Positions 33,842 through 41,749 of a stretch of 64,000 bases of DNA are shown here, piece by piece. Below the pieces are notes generated by a model. It had not been told where the DNA came from and did not search any database. It saw only the letters and a program-made list of their open reading frames with translations. The translations under genes and the position numbers were made by a program. Origin of the DNA: Streptomyces sp. CB00316. GTDB lineage: Bacteria > Actinomycetota > Actinomycetes > Streptomycetales > Streptomycetaceae. The DNA is taken from NCBI RefSeq assembly GCF_001905595.1, contig NZ_LIXI01000004.1, forward strand, positions 186,001 to 250,000, in the 5' to 3' direction. The stretch's first letter is position 1; every line of letters begins with the position of its first letter.

Positions 33842-34642
33842 ATGACAACGAAGACGACGAAGACAACGAAGACGACGAGCACGACGAGCACGACGAGCAC
33901 GACGACGATTGCGACGCGTACGGTCGAGTATCCGGCCGACGGTTTGACGATGGTCGGGTACCTCGCGCTCCCCGCCGGTGTGGACCGCCGGCCTGCGGTG
34001 CTGCTCGGACCGGAGGGCACGGGGCTCAGCGACGTCGAGCGCCGCCGGGCCGACGCTCTCGCTGAACTGGGATACGTAGCACTGGCCTTCGATCTTCACG
34101 GCGGGCGCTATCTGGGCGACCCCGAGAAGATGCTGGCCCGTTGCCTGCCGCTGCTCGCCGACTGCGACCGGATGCGGGGTGTCGGCCACGCGGCGCTCGA
34201 AGTGCTGCGCGCCGAACCGCGGACCGACCCCGACCGGATCGCCGCCGTCGGCTACGGCACCGGGGGCGCCGTCGGGCTGGAACTCGGGCGCGCCGGCGTC
34301 AGCCTGCGCGCGATCGGGACGGTCAACGGACTGATCACGGGCCGACCGGGCGAGGCGGCGCGCATCCGCTGCCCGGTGTGGGCCGGGGTCGGGTCGGAGG
34401 ACCCGATCTTGCCGCCCGCGCGACGGGACGCGTTCACCGCCGAGATGCAGGCCGCGGGCGTCGACTGGCGCCTCACGGTCTACGGCGGCGCCTTGCACGC
34501 CTTCCACCACCCGCCGGTCGACCACCCCACGGTCCCCGGCGTCGGCTACCACCCAGAGCACGCGCAGCGAGCCTGGCGCGACGTCGTCGACCTGCTCGCC
34601 GAGTGCCTGCCCACAGCGGAACCGCATTCGGACGGATGCTGA
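33842..34642 (+). CDS. dienelactone-hydrolase-like protein lacking the nucleophile
   Basis: A 266-aa alpha/beta-hydrolase of the DLH family. Residues 2-22 are a Thr-Lys/Thr-Ser repeat encoded by seven 9-bp units. Then come VEYPADGLTMVGYLALPAG, FDLHGGRYLGDPEKM, the nucleophile elbow VGYGTGGAVGLEL, the acid region GSEDPILPP, and GALHAFHHP with the catalytic His. In DLH enzymes the elbow is G-x-C-x-G-G; here the Cys position is Gly (codon GGC, one base from TGC), so the protein may not be a hydrolase. TACGGT lies 8 nt before the ATG. Confidence 0.8.
   Translation: MTTKTTKTTKTTSTTSTTSTTTIATRTVEYPADGLTMVGYLALPAGVDRRPAVLLGPEGTGLSDVERRRADALAELGYVALAFDLHGGRYLGDPEKMLARCLPLLADCDRMRGVGHAALEVLRAEPRTDPDRIAAVGYGTGGAVGLELGRAGVSLRAIGTVNGLITGRPGEAARIRCPVWAGVGSEDPILPPARRDAFTAEMQAAGVDWRLTVYGGALHAFHHPPVDHPTVPGVGYHPEHAQRAWRDVVDLLAECLPTAEPHSDGC
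33845..33907 (+). repeat. 9-bp tandem repeat, seven copies, in coding sequence
   Basis: Units ac(a/g)acgaag, then acgacgagc three times, then acgacgacg, directly after the start codon. They encode (Thr-Thr-Lys)3(Thr-Thr-Ser)3Thr-Thr-Thr. Slippage would change length without changing frame. Confidence 0.9.
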
Positions 34643-34644
34643 GC

Positions 34645-34875
34645 GCCGATTCCGGGTCGACGTCCTCAGCCCGGGACCCACGCGGGCCCCTGTCCTGCTG
34701 CGCGTCGCGGGGGCGGACGCCGACCGGTTCGCCGAGGCCGCGTGCCCCTGAGCGGCTGGCCGACCCCGAGGAGCTCGCCGAGGCCGCCCTCTTCCTGGCT
34801 GCGGACGCCTCGTCGTTCGTCACCGGCGCAGAACTCTTCGCCGACGGCGGCTGCACCCGGGCCCGAACGACGGCC
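34645..34875 (+). pseudogene. C-terminal fragment of a short-chain dehydrogenase, frameshifted
   Basis: One frame reads RFRVDVLSPGPTRAPVLLRV, then AGADADRFAEAACP and a stop at 34751. A shifted frame continues PERLADPEELAEAALFLAAD, then ASSFVTGAELFADGG. Joined, this is the standard SDR ending (R-V-N-x-L-S-P-G-P-T ... A-x-F-L-A-S-D-A-S-S-F-V-T-G ... D-G-G). The catalytic part is missing upstream and the frame is broken near 34749, so it is a dead fragment. Confidence 0.75.
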
Positions 34876-34886
34876 TGTCGGCCTGG

Positions 34887-35396
34887 TCAGCCGACCAGGA
34901 GGGCGTGCGTCTCGTCGCTGACGGCCGGCAGGTCACCCGGGTCGGCCCAGGCGGCGTCGTCGTGCTCGGTGAGGGTGATGGGCCCGATGGCCCGTACGGT
35001 GACCGCGAAGGTGAACTGCCGCGTTCTGCGCCCACTTCGGGAGGCGTAGTCGAAGCTGCCGACATGCCCGGCGACCCGGGTGACGGTGAGGCCGGTCTCC
35101 TCCAGAATCTCCCGGCACAGGGCGTCCACGAGCCGCTCGCCGGGCTCCACTCCGCCACTGGGCAGCTCGCCGAGTTGGTGGCGAGCGGGCACGTCCATGA
35201 GAAGCGGGAGTCCGTCGCCGGCGGGCGGTGGCGGACCGTGCAGGTGTTCTCCAACGCCCCGCTGACGGACGACCAGGCCGCGCGGCTGCGGGCCGGGGTT
35301 CCGGCCGACGGGTACGAGCTGGTGGGTACTGCTCCCGCTCCGAGTGCGCACTTTCCGACGGTCGGCGCTCCGAGTGACCGGGTGGTCGGTGGTCAA
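34887..35396 (-). CDS. Nudix hydrolase, N-terminus doubtful
   Basis: The C-terminal 100 residues contain a clear Nudix box, GGVEPGERLVDALCREILEE followed by TGL (G-x5-E-x7-REUxEExGU). Flanking segments are ARHQLGELPSG and ITLTEHDDAAWADPGDLPAV. It would hydrolyse a nucleoside-diphosphate-linked compound. The 70 residues before it are Pro/Arg-rich, unlike a Nudix N-terminus. The start at 35396 is a TTG without a ribosome site, and the ATG at 35198 would cut off part of the fold. The gene may be 5'-truncated. Confidence 0.55.
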   Translation of the reverse strand: MTTDHPVTRSADRRKVRTRSGSSTHQLVPVGRNPGPQPRGLVVRQRGVGEHLHGPPPPAGDGLPLLMDVPARHQLGELPSGGVEPGERLVDALCREILEETGLTVTRVAGHVGSFDYASRSGRRTRQFTFAVTVRAIGPITLTEHDDAAWADPGDLPAVSDETHALLVG

Positions 35397-35419
35397 TCAC
35401 CGGGCCGGGCGAGGAGCAC

Positions 35420-35611
35420 ATGTTCCGGCCCCATGTCCCGTGGGCCACCACCTGTGGTCCCTGTCACCGGGAGGAGCAACGCGCCTTCTGGGCCGACGCG
35501 CAGGCCCGGGCCGACGCGGCCCCCGAGCCTCCGCCTTGGCGGGAGCGGTTCGCGGCCGTTGCGGCGGACGGAGCCGTACCGGATACGGATACGGAGGTGG
35601 GTACTCCCTAG
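35420..35611 (+). CDS. small hypothetical protein with CGPC motif
   Basis: A 63-aa frame: MFRPHVPWATTCGPCHREEQ, then RAFWADAQARADAAPEPPPW, RERFAAVAADG. GAGGAG lies only 3 nt before the ATG. A Cys-x-x-Cys is present, but the family is not recognised. The plus-strand stretch before it (35200-35400) also reads partly protein-like in another frame, so this may be the end of a broken gene. The hairpin at 35607-35640 begins at its stop codon. Confidence 0.3.
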   Translation: MFRPHVPWATTCGPCHREEQRAFWADAQARADAAPEPPPWRERFAAVAADGAVPDTDTEVGTP

Positions 35612-35640
35612 ACTCCAGCGAAGTCCTGCTGGAGTCTAGG
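35607..35640. terminator. hairpin between convergent genes
   Basis: A perfect 13-bp stem (cctagactccagc / gctggagtctagg) with an 8-nt loop, 4 bp from the end of the acyltransferase gene. A bidirectional terminator is the simplest reading; an operator is possible. Confidence 0.65.
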
Positions 35641-35643
35641 AGG

Positions 35644-36855
35644 TCACACCCGACCGGAGACCGCCGGATCTTTCGGTTTGCGCTGTCCGGCGTCCGACTT
35701 CCGCCCCCATCGGCGCGTCGCCGGCATCTCGATGAGCACGTACAACAACCGCGCGACGACGACGCAGACCAGGCCCGTCCCCAGGTGGTACAGGACCGCG
35801 GCCGCGGTGCCCATGACCGGCCTCCCGAGCACCATGTGAATCGTGAACAGGACGATCAGGTTGATCAGGCAGAACCCGTACGCGGCCTCGCCGAGCCACA
35901 CCATCGGCCTTCGCCCGAGCCAGCTGCCGCGGCCCTGTATGTCGCGGGTGACCAAAGCGGCGACCAGCACGGCGACCGGCACGGTGAAGAACGCGCCGAA
36001 GCCGTACACCACCGGCAGGAACAGGGTGAGCACATACGCCCCGGCCACGGCGAGAGACGCCGGCAGCACGCCCACACCCAGCGTCCACCTGCCTTCGCTG
36101 ATCAGCCGGGCGGTCAGCATGCCCGCGACCAGCTCGAGGCCGCGGACGGGCGGGCTGAAGTAGCCGACCCACAGCTGCGCCCAGGAAAGGCCCGGCAGCA
36201 CGGGGCTGTCCGGGCCCGCCAGGAAGAGGGACGAGAACACGGGAACGGCGAGCACGGCGACGGCGACGGCCGTGAACCAGTGAACAAGGCGCTCGGGCCT
36301 GATGCGCCGTACCCAGACGATGAGCAGGGGGAAGACCGCGTAGAAGGCCAGCTCGACGGAGATCGACCAGGTGATGCCGTTGACGGAGTGGATGACGAAG
36401 GAGCTGTCGGGCAGCCATGCCTGCACCAGAAGCAGCGTCGCGGTCGCCTCGATCGGCTTGACCGGCAGGCCCTGCGCGAGCAGGAAGACGACGCCGAATC
36501 CGAAGACGACGACATGGGTGGGGAGGATCTTGACCGCTCGTCGTCGCCAGAAGGACTTCGCGGGGTCGCCCGCCCTGGCCACCCAGGTCAGCACGAACCC
36601 GCTGAGGACGAAGAACACTGAGACGCCGAGGTACCCCAGGTTGAGCCCGTGGGCGTGGAAGTACTCGTACGCCGCGGCATCCGCGAACACGGGCACGTAG
36701 GCGGCGTGGCCGATCAGCACAAGGAACGCGGCGATGAACCGCAGACCGGTCAGGGACTGCAGGCGTCCTCCCACCGCCCGCCGTCCCGTGTGCGTGTCCG
36801 AGGCGGTCGGCGGAAGGTCCGGTGTGCTTGGTTGTGGTGCGAGTTCGGCGGTCAT
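35644..36855 (-). CDS. OafA-type membrane acyltransferase
   Basis: A 403-aa acyltransferase-3 family protein with about ten membrane helices. It transfers acyl groups to sugars, lipids or natural products at the membrane. Seen: SLTGLRFIAAFLVLIGHAAY with the conserved catalytic-type His (R-x10-H), the VSVFFVLSGFVLTW helix, ARAGDPAKSFWRRRAVKILP (F-x-x-R-R-x-x-R-I-x-P), and ITWSISVELAFYAVFPLL with the conserved S-x-E-x-x-F-Y. The ATG at 36855 has AGGAGGG 8 nt upstream. Downstream of the acyl-CoA ligase on the same strand, it could use that enzyme's product. Confidence 0.9.
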   Translation of the reverse strand: MTAELAPQPSTPDLPPTASDTHTGRRAVGGRLQSLTGLRFIAAFLVLIGHAAYVPVFADAAAYEYFHAHGLNLGYLGVSVFFVLSGFVLTWVARAGDPAKSFWRRRAVKILPTHVVVFGFGVVFLLAQGLPVKPIEATATLLLVQAWLPDSSFVIHSVNGITWSISVELAFYAVFPLLIVWVRRIRPERLVHWFTAVAVAVLAVPVFSSLFLAGPDSPVLPGLSWAQLWVGYFSPPVRGLELVAGMLTARLISEGRWTLGVGVLPASLAVAGAYVLTLFLPVVYGFGAFFTVPVAVLVAALVTRDIQGRGSWLGRRPMVWLGEAAYGFCLINLIVLFTIHMVLGRPVMGTAAAVLYHLGTGLVCVVVARLLYVLIEMPATRRWGRKSDAGQRKPKDPAVSGRV

Positions 36856-36991
36856 GACGAAACCCTCCTGTGGTGGCGCGTGTGGGCGGTGCGCGCCGCT
36901 GGGGAACGGCACGCGGGGGGGGGAGACTGAACTACCGTCCGCTCAGGCGGCGATGCCCGGCCTCAGCGGTGTGCGGCCACTGCCCGGCCGC

Positions 36992-38662
36992 TCAGGCACT
37001 CTCCAGCCGGCCGACGCGCAGCAGTTCGGCGGCGAGCTCGCGCAGCTCCACCTTGCGCACCTTGCCGCTGGCGGTCATCGGGTACTCGTCGATGACACGT
37101 AGGTAACGGGGGATCTTGTGGTGCGCCAGCTTGCCGGTGCAGAACGTCCGCAGTGACGCGGCGGTGAGCGGCTCGGTGCCCTCCCGCATCCGTATCCAGG
37201 CCATCAACTCCTCGCCGTAGTGCTGGTCCGGTACGCCGATGACCTGTGCGTCCAGGACGTCGGGGTGGGTGTGGAGGAACTCCTCGATCTCCCGGGGGTA
37301 GAGGTTCTCGCCGCCGCGGATGACCACGTCCTTCAGCCGTCCGGTGATGCTCAGATAGCCGTCGGTGTCCATGACTCCGAGGTCGCCGGTGTGCATCCAG
37401 CCCTCCGCGTCGATGGCCTCGGCGGTCTTGTCCGGCTGCTCCCAATAGCCCTGCATCACCGAGTAGCCCCGGGTGCAGACCTCGCCCTGCTCGCCGCAGG
37501 GCAGCAGGGCGCCCGTCTCCCGGTCGACGACCTTGACCTCCAGATGCGGGCCGACGCGCCCCACCGTGGACACCCGGCGCTCCAGGGAGTCGCGCGCACG
37601 GGTCTGGGTGGACACCGGGGAGGTCTCCGTCATGCCGTAGCAGATGGTCACCTCCGCCATGCCCATCTCGTCGATCACCCGCATCATCACCTCGACGGGG
37701 CACGGCGCGCCCGCCATGATCCCGGTGCGCAGGGAGGACAGGTCGAAGGAGTCGAAGGCCGGATGGGCCAACTCCGAGATGAACATGGTCGGAACGCCGT
37801 ACAGCGAGGTGCAGCGCTCGGTATGGACGGCATCCAGGGTCGCGCTGGGGTCGAACGCCGCGGCCGGGATCACCATGCACGCGCCGTGGCTGGTCGCCGC
37901 GAGGTTGCCCATCACCATGCCGAAGCAGTGGAAGAACGGGACGGGGATGCAGACGCGATCGGCCTCGGTGTAGTTGCACAACTCGCCTACGAAGTAACCG
38001 TTGTTGAGGATGTTGAAGTGCGAGAGCGTCGCGCCCTTGGGGAACCCCGTCGTGCCCGAGGTGTACTGGATGTTGATCGGCTCCCCGGCATCCAGGGACG
38101 CCGCGGCCTCCGCCAGCTCCCGGGGAGTGATGTGCGCCCCGCCGGCCAGCAGGGTGTCCCAGTCGTCGGTCCCGATGAGACAGACGTGCTCGAGACTCGC
38201 GCACGCGGGCCGCACCTCGGCGATCATGCTCTCGTAGTCGGAGGACTTGAAGCTCTTCACGGCCACGAGGAGCCGCACCCCCGCCTGGTTGAGCACGTAC
38301 TCCAATTCGTGGGTGCGGTAGGCGGGGTTGATGGTGACGAGAATGGCGCCGATCTTGGCCGTCGCGTACTGCGTCAGGGTCCACTCCGCGCAGTTGGGCA
38401 CCCACAGACCGACGCGGTCGCCCTTGGTGATCCCGAGTGCGAGGAGCCCTCGGGCCATGGTGTCGACGTCGTCGGCCAGTTCGGCGTACGTCCACCGGCG
38501 GTCCGTCACGCAGTCCACCAGAGCTTCGCGGGCGCCGAAGGATGCGGCGATCCGGTCGAAGTTCTCTCCGATGGTCTCGTCCAGAAGCGGAACGTCGCCG
38601 ACGCCACACGCATAACTCAGGCCAGGTTCCGGGACGGTTCGGGTGAGCAGATCTTCCACCAT
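36992..38662 (-). CDS. fatty acyl-CoA ligase (AMP-binding)
   Basis: A 556-aa ANL-superfamily ligase that activates a carboxylic acid with ATP and CoA. Core motifs: P-loop YTSGTTGFPKGATLSH, ICYGMTETSP (A5-like), GWMHTGDLGVMDTDGYLSIT (A7), RLKDVVIRGGENLYPREIEE (A8), and the catalytic Lys in PMTASGKVRKVEL (A10). The pattern is of medium/long-chain fatty acid-CoA ligases, with no carrier-protein domain. ATG 38662 has AAGGAGGAA 6 nt upstream. It is upstream of the acyltransferase and divergent from the Rieske oxygenase; the actual acid is unknown. Confidence 0.92.
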   Translation of the reverse strand: MVEDLLTRTVPEPGLSYACGVGDVPLLDETIGENFDRIAASFGAREALVDCVTDRRWTYAELADDVDTMARGLLALGITKGDRVGLWVPNCAEWTLTQYATAKIGAILVTINPAYRTHELEYVLNQAGVRLLVAVKSFKSSDYESMIAEVRPACASLEHVCLIGTDDWDTLLAGGAHITPRELAEAAASLDAGEPINIQYTSGTTGFPKGATLSHFNILNNGYFVGELCNYTEADRVCIPVPFFHCFGMVMGNLAATSHGACMVIPAAAFDPSATLDAVHTERCTSLYGVPTMFISELAHPAFDSFDLSSLRTGIMAGAPCPVEVMMRVIDEMGMAEVTICYGMTETSPVSTQTRARDSLERRVSTVGRVGPHLEVKVVDRETGALLPCGEQGEVCTRGYSVMQGYWEQPDKTAEAIDAEGWMHTGDLGVMDTDGYLSITGRLKDVVIRGGENLYPREIEEFLHTHPDVLDAQVIGVPDQHYGEELMAWIRMREGTEPLTAASLRTFCTGKLAHHKIPRYLRVIDEYPMTASGKVRKVELRELAAELLRVGRLESA

Positions 38663-38994
38663 GCTCAATTCCTCCTTGGGGTGGCAGTTCAACCAGCGTT
38701 GGTCAGACCCGTTCGGATCGGCATCTCGTGGATTGCTCGCCCGTTCTCGGAATACTTCACAGGACGCCTGCGCTGCCGGTCGGATTCCACGTGCGCAAAC
38801 GGTGAGTTACGGAGAACCGGGCGCGTGCCTCGCTGTCTTTATCCCAAGTTGCGGACCTGGGGCCGTGGTCTGAAAAGTCTTGTGGTCTTGAGGAGACTCC
38901 GGGTACTTCTGTGGATGGCAGTAGGTGAAGGCCCGCCGATAAAGGAGAGCTGACCGGTGGTTCGCTGCCGCCGACGGCGAGGAAGGGAAGGGAA
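38663..38994. other. 332-bp divergent control region
   Basis: Between the acyl-CoA ligase and Rieske genes. The ligase ribosome site is at its left edge and AAAGGAG (38941-38947) near its right edge. It also holds a 13-codon ORF. Base composition is less GC-rich than the flanks. I could not place a clear palindromic operator. Confidence 0.5.
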
Positions 38995-38998
38995 GTGA
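38957..38998 (+). CDS. possible 13-aa leader peptide
   Basis: GTG-started frame reading VVRCRRRRGREGK, with AAAGGAG ending 9 nt upstream. Its TGA overlaps the GTG of the Rieske gene (GTGA), so translation could be coupled. Seven of 13 residues are basic and one is Cys, reminiscent of short actinomycete leader peptides, but chance cannot be excluded. Confidence 0.3.
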   Translation: MVRCRRRRGREGK

Positions 38999-40113
38999 CC
39001 ACCACCGTGCCCAGCCTGATGGCGACCCCGCCCGGTCGCTACTACAGCGATCCGGAGATCTTCGAGCAGGAGCGGGACCGTATATTCCACCGGAGTTGGT
39101 TCGCCGTCACGCACGTGTCGGACGTGCCCACTCCCGGCAAGTTCCGCACGGCACGAGTGGGCCGGGAGAACGTGGTCGTGGTCCGTGGGCACGACGGTGC
39201 GGTCCAGGCCTTCCTGAATGTCTGCCGGCACCGCGGGTTCCTGCTCTGCAAAGAGGAGTACGGAGAGGTCAGGCGCAACCTCCGGTGTGCGTACCACTCG
39301 TGGACCTACGGCCTCGACGGCCGGCTCGTGTCGGCGCCGCACCTCGCCAAGATGCCCGATGTGGACCGCAGTGACTGGGGCCTCAAGCGGCTCCACGTGC
39401 GGGAATACCTCGGCTATGTGTGGGTCTGCCTCGCCGAGGAGCCGCCGTCCTTCGAGGAGGCCGTCGTCCACGCGATCACCCGGCGGTTCGACGACGAACA
39501 GGCCATCGACAGCTGGCAGATGGCGGAGCTGAAGGTCGGCCGCCGTATCAGCTACACCGTCAAGGCCAATTGGAAGATCATCGTCGAGAACTTCATGGAG
39601 TGCTATCACTGCGCTTCCATCCACCCCGAGCTGACGAGCGTACTTCCCGAATGCGTCCAGGGTTACGCGGCTCAGTACTACGCGGGACGCGGCCTCAGTT
39701 TCCGGGAAGATGCGGAGGCGTTCAGCGTCGACGGCACCGGTGGGTTCGGCAAGCTCCCCGGCATCACCGAGGACCAGGACCGCACATATTGGGGGGTCAC
39801 CATCAACCCTCAGGTCTTCATCAACTTCGTTCCCGACCACGTCATTTTTCACCGGCTTTTCCCTATTTCCGCGGAACGCACGATCGTCGAGTGTGACTGG
39901 CTGTTCGCAAAAGGCGTACCGGAGGGTGCGCGACTCGATCATTCCGTCGAACTATTTCACCGGGTGAACCGACAGGATTTCGAAGTCTGCGAGATGTGCC
40001 AGCTCAACATGAAGTCCAGCGCCTATGAAACCGGCGGTGTTCTCGTCCCGCACGAGCACCACATAGCGGCAGACTTCCATTCCTGGTACCTGGGGGCGCT
40101 CGAAACGGCCTGA
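38995..40113 (+). CDS. Rieske oxygenase alpha subunit (GbcA/CntA-like)
   Basis: A 372-aa terminal oxygenase. The Rieske [2Fe-2S] ligands are in CRHRGFLLCKEEYG and then RCAYHSWTYG (CxH...CxxH). The mononuclear iron site is in NWKIIVENFMECYHCASIHP (two His). The bridging residue before C-Y-H is Glu, as in carnitine and glycine-betaine monooxygenases, rather than the Asp of aromatic dioxygenases. This suggests a quaternary amine or similar substrate. No reductase partner gene is nearby. GTG start, with GGAAGGGAAGGGAA upstream. Codon use is less GC-rich toward the 3' end (for example several att and ttt codons). Confidence 0.85.
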   Translation: MTTTVPSLMATPPGRYYSDPEIFEQERDRIFHRSWFAVTHVSDVPTPGKFRTARVGRENVVVVRGHDGAVQAFLNVCRHRGFLLCKEEYGEVRRNLRCAYHSWTYGLDGRLVSAPHLAKMPDVDRSDWGLKRLHVREYLGYVWVCLAEEPPSFEEAVVHAITRRFDDEQAIDSWQMAELKVGRRISYTVKANWKIIVENFMECYHCASIHPELTSVLPECVQGYAAQYYAGRGLSFREDAEAFSVDGTGGFGKLPGITEDQDRTYWGVTINPQVFINFVPDHVIFHRLFPISAERTIVECDWLFAKGVPEGARLDHSVELFHRVNRQDFEVCEMCQLNMKSSAYETGGVLVPHEHHIAADFHSWYLGALETA

Positions 40114-40139
40114 CGGCAATGCCCTGCCGCATCCGGGAT

Positions 40140-40408
40140 CTACAACACGCCAGGAGGATGCGGCGCCGTCCGCACACGGGCGGATCCCCGCTCTCGACGG
40201 GCTCCGGGTCCTGTGCGCGCTGGCCGATGTGTACGGACCCCGGGGGAGCCGGGGCCTCGTCGACACGCTGCACGTGGTGCTCTCGCCGGTGACGCTCGGG
40301 ACCGGGCTACGTCTCTGGGACTCGCCCGACGAGCTGCTCGACCGGTTCCACCTGGAGGTCGTGCCCAGCCCGAGCGGAGTGACGCACCACTTGTTCTGGC
40401 GGCAGTGA
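40140..40408 (+). pseudogene. C-terminal remnant of a RibD/DHFR-like reductase
   Basis: The frame ending at 40408 reads GLVDTLHVVLSPVTLGTGLR, then LWDSPDELLDRFHLEVVPSP, SGVTHHLFWRQ. That is the usual ending of the actinomycete dihydrofolate-reductase/RibD-C family (L-V-D-E-L-x-L-h-V-x-P-V-x-L-G-x-G ... S-G-V). The NADP-binding N-terminal half is missing and no start codon fits, so this is a fragment lying between the Rieske and CPBP genes. Confidence 0.65.
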
Positions 40409-40493
40409 GAGGGCCCCGGCCCGCGTACGGTGCCGGGACAGCGGGGCGGGCGCCGCATTGACCTCGGGGGCCGGGCGCCAGGAAGATCCCTGT

Positions 40494-41582
40494 GTGAAAC
40501 CTGATATACCTCCTTCGCCCTGGGACCCGCCCCCGCCCACGCCTCCAGGCGGCGGGCCCACCTGGCCGCAGGGCCCTGGAGTCGGCTGGCAGCAGGGGCC
40601 AGGCCCCGGCTGGCCGCCGCAGGGCCCCGGACCCGGCTGGCAGCTGCCCCCGCCCGGGCCCGTCCCGCAGGCCGGTCCCGTGCGGGCCGAGGCCGGGGCG
40701 CGCTACGACCAGCAGGGGCGCAACGGGCAGGGCGGCAGGTTCGCGTGGCTCGGGGAGCTGTCGGTCGTCCTGCTCCTGGTCGTCGTGGGCATCCTGGTCG
40801 TCTCCATGGTCGGGGCCGTCCTCGCGGCGGTGCTGGACGCGGGTCCCGCGTCGGCGGACAGCGAGGTGTTCTTCGAGGACCCGGTCGCCGACATGGCCCT
40901 CCAGCTCGTCGGCATCGCGATCGGGATGCCCATCGTCCTGTGGGGCGCCCGCTATCTGGGCAGGCGTCCGGCCGGTACCGTCTCCTCGGTCCTGGGCCGG
41001 TTGCGGTGGAAGTGGCTCGGGTTGTGCGCCGCCGTGGCCTTTCCGCTGGTGATCGTCCAGTTCGGCGTGCTGTTCGCGTGGACCTGGGGGGAGGAGTCCG
41101 CCGAACCGACCGGGGACGGCTTTCCCGGCTGGACCGCCTTTCTCGTGAGCCTGGCCGTGCTGGCGGTGCTGGTGCCGTTCCAGGCGGCGGCCGAGGAGTA
41201 CGTCTTCCGGGGCTGGCTGGTCCAGGTGATCGGGCGGGCCGTGCGGTCGCCCTGGCCCGCCGTCGTGCTCGCGTCGCTCCTGTTCGCCCTGGCCCACGGG
41301 TTCGGCGAACTCACCGGGTTCGTCCTGCTCCTCTACTCGGCGCTGTGGTGGGGCTGGCTGGTCATCCGCACCGGAGGCCTGGAGGCGGTGATCACCCTCC
41401 ACGTCGCCAACAACCTGCTCGCCTTCGGCCTCGCGGCCGGCTTCGGCGAACTCGCCTCCACCGAGACGGCGGCCGATGCCCCGTGGCAGGCGATGGTCGT
41501 CGAGTTCGTCTTCGCCCCGCTGTACTGCCTGGGGATGGCATGGCTCGCGAAGCGGCGGGGGGTTGACCGGGTGAGCCCCTGA
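40494..41582 (+). CDS. CPBP family intramembrane metalloprotease
   Basis: A 362-aa membrane protein. Residues 1-70 are a Pro/Gly/Trp-rich tail with near repeats (GWQQGPGPGWPPQGPGPGWQ). About eight helices follow. The CPBP/Abi motifs are complete: AAAEEYVFRGWL (EExxxR), LLFALAHGFGEL (FxxxH), and TLHVANNLLAF (HxxxN). Relatives cleave membrane peptides, process prenylated proteins or protect against bacteriocins; the target here is unknown. GTG 40494 is chosen because AGGA lies 8 nt upstream. It stands alone in the plus direction. Confidence 0.88.
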   Translation: MKPDIPPSPWDPPPPTPPGGGPTWPQGPGVGWQQGPGPGWPPQGPGPGWQLPPPGPVPQAGPVRAEAGARYDQQGRNGQGGRFAWLGELSVVLLLVVVGILVVSMVGAVLAAVLDAGPASADSEVFFEDPVADMALQLVGIAIGMPIVLWGARYLGRRPAGTVSSVLGRLRWKWLGLCAAVAFPLVIVQFGVLFAWTWGEESAEPTGDGFPGWTAFLVSLAVLAVLVPFQAAAEEYVFRGWLVQVIGRAVRSPWPAVVLASLLFALAHGFGELTGFVLLLYSALWWGWLVIRTGGLEAVITLHVANNLLAFGLAAGFGELASTETAADAPWQAMVVEFVFAPLYCLGMAWLAKRRGVDRVSP

Positions 41583-41749
41583 AGCCCCCCCGGTTGACCG
41601 CGTTGCGCTGAGCGCCACCATGAGTGCGGGCGGGGGCGCGCGGGTCGCCGGGTGGCCAGGTATCGGCCCCGGTGTCAGGTAACAGCAGAGGTGTGTGTGC
41701 GGGGTGGCCGGCCCGGACCCCCTGGTGGGGACCCCCTCGTGGGGACCTC

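Noticed and set aside
36915..36923. Run of nine G residues between the acyl-CoA ligase and acyltransferase genes
   Set aside because: It is intergenic, so length changes would not shift a frame, and it is ordinary for this base composition.
35644..40113. The three-gene lipid/Rieske group as a biosynthetic gene cluster of PKS or NRPS type
   Set aside because: No carrier protein, ketosynthase, condensation domain, thioesterase or pathway regulator is present.
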